From contig CAJVPJ010001015.1 in the NCBI GenBank assembly GCA_910592205.1, positions 1 to 13,286 of the forward strand: DNA of 13,286 nt, read 5' to 3'. The DNA comes from Paraglomus occultum (taxonomy: Eukaryota > Glomeromycota > Glomeromycetes > Paraglomerales > Paraglomeraceae). The notes beneath the pieces were generated by a model. It did no database searches, was not told the DNA's origin, and worked only from the letters and a program-made list of their open reading frames with translations. Positions 7,801 through 13,286 of the stretch are shown in pieces; positions within the stretch are counted from its first letter, which is position 1; each line of letters begins with the position of its first letter. The translations under genes and the position numbers were made by a program.

Positions 7801-9826
7801 TGTCGAATCTGGGGGGGTGGAATAACTTGTGCCTTGGGAGTTTCTGGTGGAAGCGTTGGCTGGTTTGTTTTGTCAATCTTATAGTCATGTTGTACAACGG
7901 AACTGTACTCCCCTTGCTCGACTTTCTTGTTTGATGGTCCGACTTCTGGCAGCTGCTGCACTTTCGCCATTTGTGAATACGATACGTTTTCAACAAATGC
8001 TTCCCTATTAAAACACCTATAAGCTATTACATCGTCTTCGTCATTGAGAATATATAGTATTGGGGCAGGAGGTACGGATGAAGTCGAATCTTCGTCTAGT
8101 TTTATCATCCATTCATCAGTATCAGTGAAATCAAGAGTCATTCCGACGATATGAGTATCTTCGTCATTGTTTGGGAGATCTGATATTGGTAGTGATGCTC
8201 GGGATGTTTCAATTTCGATAAACCATTTTGTCCAACGATTGTTATTGAATGCAGCCAGTTCGATTTCGGAAGATTGTGTGTTTGCGCATACTAAGATGAA
8301 TGGACTTTTACTATCCCTATACAATGTTGGATAAACTGTAAGCCGAGTGTTACTAAAACGATTCACAATAATTGTAATCTTACCATCCCCTAAATACTTC
8401 TATGTAGAAGTTAGGTCCACGTTCTGTTGCAAAGACTGGAAGACATAGTGCCGGTATCTTGTGGTATTTAGCTCTGTCTGATTCTCGCTGTATGACGTAT
8501 GATATCGCTTCCGCATTTTCATCTTGTACCACAGGATAATATGCTACCACAAAAAGGAAAGTTTCCAACCAGAATAAATTCAACACTAAAATAGCATAAA
8601 CAGAATCAGCTACAGCAAACAAACAATCAGCATATTTGGCTATACACTCCGTGTCAATACCTTTCATTGATTGGTTTTCCGGTAGTTTAGGCGGTGGTGG
8701 GTATATGACTTTGGCTATTGCGTCTTGCGTGTATTGTATTATCTTCCCAGAATACGTTCCACACGCAATCTGCTTTCCCTTCGGAGACCAGCAAACTTGA
8801 CGCAAGAAGAATGTTGTAATGTACAGCAATATACTTTACGTACCATAAAGTTGATTACAATAAATTGATAACATACTTGAACTTACGTCTCCCTTAATCT
8901 CCGAGATAACTTTTGAACTATTAGATTCAAAGCCGATAATCTTCACGCTCCCAGTTATTAACAGAACGGCTATAATATTTGGTTTGTCACCGGTATTTGG
9001 TCTAATCTCAACGATGTCTGAATCTAGGGAAATTTCTTGGTACGGGCCAACGTCCTTGCACTGCATTGTTGAATGTACTAATTGTCACTAGATATAAAAT
9101 ACAAGAAATAAACATAAACCAATCGGAAACAAAAATTACAGCGCGAGATAAAGCCGCTGCATCGTAAAGTAAAAGACGTCCTCCACCAGCATTCGCAGCG
9201 TTCGATACTGCAACACATATAGTTAATTGATCAAAGGACAATCGTAGACAGCGTATCTTTCCATCTTTTATTTTAACATGAACAGTCTGCTGTATGTGAG
9301 GCCTTTCTGATCTCTTCGCTGATTGCGGTCCTGTAGCATCGATGAAGGCGCTTCTCAAATTTTTCGTCGTCGAGAAGATAAACCCTAATTATCCGTTGAC
9401 GAATTTATGCAACTGTGTGTTATTGCACGCCTTCGTTCAACCATGACTTTATTTACATGAATCATTTCTGAACTAACCTTCCGTGGAAGCAGCAACAAAA
9501 TAACCATATGTATTCGATAACGCGAGTAGTGATACGCGAGATGGAAATTCTTTCGGATCAAATTCTTTACTAGCGATCTTTACTTTGGCAATGTCTTTAC
9601 TCAGTTGTTTAAACTCAAAGGTCTATTAAGAGCAAAAAAAGACTGCGTAAACGCTTATGTTATGATAAACAGCCGATTGTATAAAAAAAGTGACCTCAAT
9701 TTCAGTCTCTTCAACGTCAATTTCCTCAGTGGAAGATCGTTTTACTTCTATCACGCTCATTATCTGTCTGTCAAGTTGATCCGCAAGAATAGGCAACGGG
9801 TTTCTGGCAGACGTGAATATTCCCAT
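4854..9826 (-). CDS. NUP214: Nup214/Nup159-family FG nucleoporin
   Basis: This is a cytoplasmic-face nuclear pore protein; in the family the N-terminal propeller binds the DEAD-box helicase Dbp5/DDX19 for mRNA export, and FG repeats bind transport receptors. Exons: 9695-9826, 9478-9622, 9140-9384, 8877-9060, 8661-8795, 8384-8585, 7734-8316, 7424-7652, 7245-7360, 7083-7171, 4991-7012 and 4854-4923; 4152 nt, 1383 aa, all phases consistent. Diagnostic propeller matches to human Nup214 are FEFKQL, SLLALSNTYG, ICWSPKGKQ (about 236-244), VLNLFWLE, RASLPISD and PPAPILYILND. Residues about 545-680 are charged and helical (coiled coil). A Glu/Val repeat block (about 865-1040) and a duplicated acidic segment follow, then about 23 FGQ motifs (about 1165-1350) and a short last exon with GGFGAPS. 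An in-frame ATG at 9760 with A at -3 is an alternative start. The exon 7-8 acceptor (7652 or 7655) and the first donor (GTCACT) are the least certain junctions. Confidence 0.9.
5040..5575 (-). repeat. Tandem FGQ-coding repeats
   Basis: About 23 FGQ motifs are coded here, spaced mostly five or ten residues apart in forms such as SSFGQ, STFGQ, SQPTFGQ and HGFGQ. At the DNA level these are imperfect 15-30 bp units. A perfect 69-bp direct duplication, read by eye, occupies 5357-5425 and 5447-5515 (offset 90 bp), showing recent unequal exchange or slippage. Confidence 0.9.
5583..5983 (-). repeat. Tandem duplication of an acidic coding segment
   Basis: Two copies of a roughly 185-bp segment lie at about 5583-5770 and 5801-5983 (offset about 218 bp). 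Both encode a D-E-x-G-K-S-N start, a G-I/S-ELEEKV core, DEKGRETE, and an EKDKEE-QQQE end. Differences are scattered point changes plus one or two codon indels, so this duplication is older than the 69-bp one in the FG block. Confidence 0.85.
5984..6470 (-). repeat. Glu/Val minisatellite, polypurine coding strand
   Basis: Repeats of the type EEVVKEVVEEAVGEAV are coded by short GGAAGTGGT-like units. The minus strand is almost pure purine apart from the T of Val codons, so the plus strand reads as CT-rich with CCACTTCC and CCACCG units. An acidic run (EDEEEEEEELTEEE) borders it near 6425-6460. The plus-strand Ser/Thr/Pro open frame over this block is a compositional shadow. Confidence 0.9.
7360..7432 (-). 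repeat. 10-bp direct repeats flanking a 63-nt Nup214 intron
   Basis: CCTTTGTAAA occurs at 7360-7369 and again at 7423-7432. Read on the coding strand, each intron junction is TTTACAAAG followed by G: the upstream exon ends in the motif before the donor, and the intron ends in the same motif before the next exon. The intron itself is 7361-7423. Confidence 0.7.
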
Positions 9827-10082
9827 TAATTTCAGGGCCGGGATTGGCGGTGTGTAACAGAACGATCAGATCTTAAGTAGTACAAGTCTTTAGTAGAAAA
9901 CGTGCTATTTAGCGTCAGATAATGAAAGCGAATTCACATGATCGGAAATGACACATAACAATCGTTAAAAATTTACTTTCTTTGACAATTTCAGAAACAC
10001 TTGCTTTTCTAGTTTTTAATAAATTAAATTCAGTAAAAGCACCATTGGCAACCAGCTGAGCGCTGCTCCAGGCCGAGCTGCT
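9827..10082. other. Upstream region of Nup214
   Basis: Probable promoter and 5' UTR of the minus-strand nucleoporin gene. No distinctive motif was found. Confidence 0.3.
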
Positions 10083-10394
10083 TCAAATACAAAATGCTTG
10101 ATATTTTTGTACGCCACTTAATTTTTTAAAGAAAATTCCCAACACAGAATTAAGATATAGATATAAATATTGAAAGCCCTTTCCATTGTCGTAACACTGA
10201 GCTTTATTTAATCCAGTTATACTTGATTTTTTCACCAATTCAACAATATGATCCATTGTTGTCTTCCGATATAATTTCTTAATCAATCCAAAACGTCCAT
10301 CACATTTAAATTTAGTATGTCCAGGTACCATAAATTTAATTCGACATACGGTATAGTTTCTTAGCGCAATATCGACACGCTCAAGTAGATCCAA
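10083..10394 (-). pseudogene. Fragment of a DUF7869-type transposon-associated protein
   Basis: The open frame carries the motif FMVPGHTKFKCDGRFGLIKK, then a helical segment with TGLNKAQ-Y-GKGFQY and an FKKL near the end. This is the arrangement I associate with DUF7869-domain proteins, multicopy transposon-like proteins of animals and some early-diverging fungi. It has no proper start: the frame opens just after a stop, and the upstream DDE-like part is missing. It ends soon after the FKKL motif. I read it as a truncated, dead copy lying in the divergent region between Nup214 and the kinase-like gene. The family name is from memory and needs a profile search. Confidence 0.6.
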
Positions 10395-10491
10395 TCAAAA
10401 TATCGTTTAACTTGGCTGGCTTATTTTTGTACTCGTAGCGAGTATATTCTGGCAAACTCTCATTCACAAATTTTAATGCGCTGATTTTATT
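10384..10491 (-). pseudogene. Short coding-like remnant next to the DUF7869 fragment
   Basis: A 36-codon open stretch in another minus-strand frame reads like protein (for example LPEYTRYEYKNKPAKLND) and ends at a TGA at 10381-10383. It sits immediately upstream of the DUF7869 fragment on the same strand but in a different frame, so it may be a frameshifted further piece of that element or an unrelated exon. No family is recognised. Confidence 0.2.
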
Positions 10492-10837
10492 TTATCGCTT
10501 CTAATGAATAGTACAGGATGGTACATCGAATGGTTCCTCGTAACTAACGAAAATGGAAGCTGTCAATCTGACTCGGTGATTCCGAATAAGAAATATTCAA
10601 GTTAAATGCGTCCAGGAGAATTTTCAATTGTTGTCTGAGACGCCTAAAACTAACAGCTAGAATAAAGCGATCGATTCGTAGAAGTCGTCTTATTGTCCGT
10701 CAGAGAAAGTCCAAATCATCGAATTTATAAATCCATCTTAATATTAATCGAATGTGTAACTAAAATCGTCCCACAAATTATAATGCAATAATAATAAACG
10801 TTGAGTTTACCTCCCAAGAATTTTTTTTATTCAAACC
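10492..10837. other. Upstream region of the kinase-like gene
   Basis: AT-rich, with a run of T just before the start codon at 10838. I see no gene, RNA or repeat. Confidence 0.3.
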
Positions 10838-11927
10838 ATGTCGTTGGCTGTTGTAAACGATATTCATAATGCAACAATCGACAACTTAATTCAATCCTCC
10901 ATATCAGATACTAATAAGTATAATAATTTCCGACGAGGACTTGAATGGGTTCCTTATTCGGCAATTACCAAAATAGAGTCAAGTCAAATTGACAATATCT
11001 ACTATGCTATGTGGATGCATAGGAGAACTGAAATGTTTGAGCGCCCGATAATGTTGCTGTTACTTGGGAGCAGCGAAGAATGTACGCCAACACTTGTGAG
11101 TGAGTTTGCCAGAATATACTCACTTCCGACACCCGAACACAAAAATGATCTCAGCCACTTTAAACGATATTCCACATGGCTTGAGGATCGCAACGCCTCG
11201 ATAAATGGATTCACCAAACATGATGATAAGTACTATATGGTTGCTGATAGAGAGTTTGACTATTTTTATTCTCAATATGGGTTCTGCACCGCATGTGGAA
11301 TACTCCGACGTAGTCTTGTGTGGTGCATCTGCGGACATAAACAATTATCTAATGGATGGACTAGCAACAATAAACAACTCGACGAACTTATTAAGAAGTC
11401 TCAATTACAAACAAATTCACCAAACGATGCTTGTTTGGAATGGATTCCGTATGATCGCATTGGTGATTACGGGGAGGGTGGTGTACACTTGTTTGGACCA
11501 CCTGCCACTATATATGCTATATTGATTCCACTTGAGGTAACAGACGAGACAAATGGTTTATATTATGCTGAGGTAAGTTATTAATTTATTATGCCTCATA
11601 TTTATTGAACATTTTAAATAATTATTGACATATTATTTCCACTAGTTATGTGATATGCATCCAGATATGCTTACCACAAATGTTTGGGATACCATTGGAT
11701 TTACATATGATGCAAGCAAACAAAAGTATTGTCTAATAAAAGAATATCATGAATATGGACTATGTCTGGCGTGTATATCTAAAGTTGGGCAATCAGATGC
11801 ATTCTGTCATTGTTGTAAAGCACCAATGCCTCTTGATTGGACTACAGATAACAAGTCATTGGATTCATTTATTATGGAATCATGGAATAATACAAAAATG
11901 TATATAATGCCTACATACAGTGGATAG
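10838..11927 (+). CDS. Tandem degenerate kinase N-lobe / Cys-pair modular protein
   Basis: Two exons (10838-11572 and 11646-11927; 73-nt GTAAGT...CTAG intron) encode 338 aa. The protein repeats a module. It starts with LEWVPY (35-40) or LEWIPY (200-205), continues through a decayed kinase N-lobe, reaches a hinge-like segment (GFTKHDDKYYMV near 124-135; GFTYDASKQKYCLI near 263-276), and then runs straight into a Cys-pair motif (C150-x2-C153 with C163 and C165; C285-x2-C288 with C299-x2-C302) and a WTSNNKQLD or WTTDNKSLD signature. This order is known to me from kinase-like families of Rhizophagus and relatives. In module 1 the VAxK lysine position reads as hydrophobic (IMLLLLGSS), and module 2 has GEGG but no clear VAxK, so neither is likely to be an active kinase. 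The annotated end is a stop inside a third module that continues out of frame, so the true gene may be longer or broken. Confidence 0.6.
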
Positions 11928-12093
11928 AATACTCACTACTGACAAATGTACAAGAAATGACATCATTATGCCACATGTAGCAGAATGGTCAGAACAAAAA
12001 ACAAATGAAGTGACACATGTGGCACTCAAAAAAATAGCTCTTACTATAGTTAATAATAATGAAGGGGATAATCAATTATTGGATTTTCATCAG
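11903..12093 (+). pseudogene. Frameshifted third kinase N-lobe module
   Basis: After the stop of the kinase-like gene the family signature resumes in another frame with YIQWIEYSLLTNVQEM (11906-11953), then shifts again to a third frame with HVAEWSEQ and VALKKI (about 11973-12033). That last motif keeps the catalytic beta-3 lysine that modules 1 and 2 lack. The stretch ends at a good donor (CAG followed by GTAAATA at 12094). Two shifts in the same direction are needed to read through. A 21-nt intron at 11900-11920 was tested and leaves the stop in frame. Either the gene is decaying here or two single-base indels are assembly errors. Confidence 0.6.
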
Positions 12094-12120
12094 GTAAATA
12101 TTTCACATGTAAAATGCAAA

Positions 12121-12149
12121 TATTATTATTATTATTATTATTATTATAA
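12121..12149. repeat. (TAT)n microsatellite
   Basis: About nine to ten uninterrupted TAT/ATT triplets lie just downstream of the broken kinase module. Confidence 0.95.
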
Positions 12150-12211
12150 TTAAAATGTGTGTTGCACATTTAAATTGACCAGCATTGTAATGCTGCTACT
12201 ATTACTATACT

Positions 12212-12620
12212 TTAGTTTAGGCGATTTTCTCTTTGCCGATCAGTAAGTAAAGGCTTGGATGTCGGAATGCGAGAAAAAAAATTAATTTCGTGTAAATTTC
12301 TCCTAATAGTTTTAGTAGAAACATCAAGTCCGGTTCTTTCTTTAAACAGGTTTTTGAGTTGTTCAGCTGATTTTCTGTTGTTTCGCTTAACAACCCGTTT
12401 TAATACTTGCTTATGCTCAAAATTTAAAAGTTTTGGGCGGCCACTGCGTGGTTGGGTTGTGAGACTTTTTCTTTCGAGAAAATTTTGAATTGTTCGTCTT
12501 ACTGTTGTTCTATGTTCTAGGAAAGTCAAGCGTTTTAGATATGCTCGTTTTTGTAGTGCCACTTTTAAAAAGCCCAATAATTTGGCCGCGTTCAGCTTCA
12601 TATTCAGTTAAGTCAGACAT
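12212..12620 (-). pseudogene. Tc1/mariner transposase, N-terminal part, frameshifted
   Basis: The frame from ATG 12620 begins MSDLTEYE and runs through the first helix-turn-helix to a TAG at 12512-12510. The same protein then continues in another frame (RRTIQNFLERK, RSGRPKLLN, the second helix-turn-helix, TKTIRRNLHE, LLTDRQRENRLN) to a stop at 12212. The break coincides with a 7-bp tandem duplication (TGTTCTA twice, 12506-12519 on the plus strand). The GRPK motif between the two DNA-binding domains is typical. The whole DDE catalytic domain is missing, so the copy is dead. Confidence 0.8.
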
Positions 12621-12828
12621 TTTTTAAAGTAAAGATTAAAATTAACTGATTCAGTTTATTATATTGCTTACATATACAGAAGAAATAAATATTAAAAAAT
12701 ATATGCGCGTTTCATAACAAGTTAGACTATAACATATAAAATTTTAGTCCCAATTATTATGTACACTTTTGAGCAATTTAAATTAATAAAGTTAGGGTGA
12801 TAGTGGCCGATACTTTGTCCAGGTAGTG
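12212..12828 (-). mobile_element. Truncated Tc1/mariner-type DNA transposon
   Basis: The element starts at 12828, reading leftwards CACTACCTGGACAAAGTATC, directly beside a TA dinucleotide (12829-12830), the expected target site. About 200 bp of 5' terminal region precede the transposase start at 12620. The other terminal repeat and the second half of the transposase are absent: similarity stops at 12212. I did not find a matching inverted end between 12100 and 12211. Confidence 0.8.
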
Positions 12829-12845
12829 TATGCTGTACTTGTAAA

Positions 12846-13211
12846 TTAAAATGTCGTATCCAGTTTCACCTGCAGTTTGGACGCTTTGTTGCGTGCTGTT
12901 TGTAGAGTGTTGACATCTTCAATAACTGATTCTAATTGGTCATTGATAGCATTTTTGATTTCTTCTGCATGTTCACTGATAAACTCTGTGTTTTCTGCCA
13001 AATATTTGAGAATGTTGATGATGGACCACGTGTTTGGATAATGCAGCCCTGCTTTTGACTGTATGTTCAGGTTTCGCTTTACTGCTTCAAGTATTCGTTC
13101 ATGCCGTTGAGTATGTGAAAACATTAGCAGTCCTAAGGACTGCATGTTACGGTCGGCGTATTTAATTAGGGAGATTGTGGGAGAGCGAACTGTAGGCGGT
13201 TCGGCCGACAC
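12846..13211 (-). CDS. Unrecognised helical protein fragment
   Basis: This frame has 121 codons ending at a TAA at 12846. Composition and spacing look like a real, mostly helical protein (for example ILKYLAENTEFISEHAEEI and IKNAINDQLESVIEDV), but I recognise no family. There is no good ATG at the beginning; the frame opens right after a stop, and a second frame further upstream (TVAEVRAAVAELIEC, about 13176-13229) also reads like protein. An intron or frameshift probably lies near 13190-13215. The acceptor-like CCTACAG near 13192 would fit. The transposon end lies 17 bp beyond its stop. Confidence 0.4.
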   Translation of the reverse strand: MSAEPPTVRSPTISLIKYADRNMQSLGLLMFSHTQRHERILEAVKRNLNIQSKAGLHYPNTWSIINILKYLAENTEFISEHAEEIKNAINDQLESVIEDVNTLQTARNKASKLQVKLDTTF

Positions 13212-13286
13212 TCAATTAGCTCAGCTACCGCTGCCCTTACTTCAGCGACAGTATCAACTAAGACTGAATGCTAAGCTATAGTGACG

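Noticed and set aside
8352-8383. A 31-nt micro-intron in Nup214
   Set aside because: It closes in frame, but the acceptor at 8317 gives a normal 67-nt intron and better agreement with human NUP214.
8836-8888. Donor GTAAGT after KGD at the end of Nup214 exon 4
   Set aside because: It looks strong but leaves the wrong phase for the next exon; the GTATGT donor after 8877 gives DVSSICWSPKG in frame.
11900-11920. A 21-nt intron (GTATAT...ACAG) joining kinase modules 2 and 3
   Set aside because: Its length is a multiple of three, so removal leaves the same stop in frame; it is also far shorter than other introns here.
12180-12195. Perfect palindrome CAGCATT-GT-AATGCTG near the broken end of the transposon
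   Set aside because: Only a 7-bp stem with no T-run or matching partner; it does not resemble the element's terminal repeat.
1-13286. CRISPR arrays, operons, tRNA or rRNA genes
   Set aside because: No regularly spaced identical repeats with unique spacers and no recognisable tRNA box-B or rRNA segments were seen; gene structure is eukaryotic.

Overview
The window looks like nuclear DNA of a fungus. Genes are split by many short GT-AG introns (mostly 60-100 nt). The + strand gene from 10838 encodes tandem kinase-N-lobe and Cys-pair modules of a kind I know from the expanded kinase-like families of arbuscular mycorrhizal fungi (Glomeromycotina, Rhizophagus type). An Mrr-like nuclease and fragments of two transposon families fit that picture. 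The organism is inferred from family resemblance only. Two features, an intact NAMPT and a Nup214 with animal-like domain order, would also fit an animal or another early-branching opisthokont.

Layout, left to right. Positions 1-173 hold a possible first exon running off the left edge on the minus strand; part of it lies in a 68-bp repeat with an inverted copy at 944-1009. A three-exon + strand gene (502-1331) encodes a small Mrr/PD-(D/E)XK nuclease-like protein. It converges on a complete 12-exon minus-strand gene for nicotinamide phosphoribosyltransferase (1893-4311, 507 aa). A second complete 12-exon minus-strand gene (4854-9826, 1383 aa) encodes a Nup214/Nup159-family nucleoporin: beta-propeller, coiled coil, a large Glu/Val repeat block, then about 23 FGQ repeats. 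These two gene models were built by hand; every splice phase closes and both end in a stop.

The right third is accessory. It holds a fragment of a DUF7869-type transposon protein (10083-10394), the modular kinase-like gene (10838-11927), a frameshifted third module after it (11903-12093), a (TAT)n microsatellite, a 5' fragment of a Tc1/mariner element with one terminal end still visible (12212-12828), and an unrecognised helical open frame (12846-13211).

The genes do not form an evident pathway. NAMPT is NAD+ salvage and Nup214 is mRNA export at the nuclear pore; they are simply neighbours. The right end and the far left show repeat insertion and decay, whereas the centre is intact housekeeping DNA.
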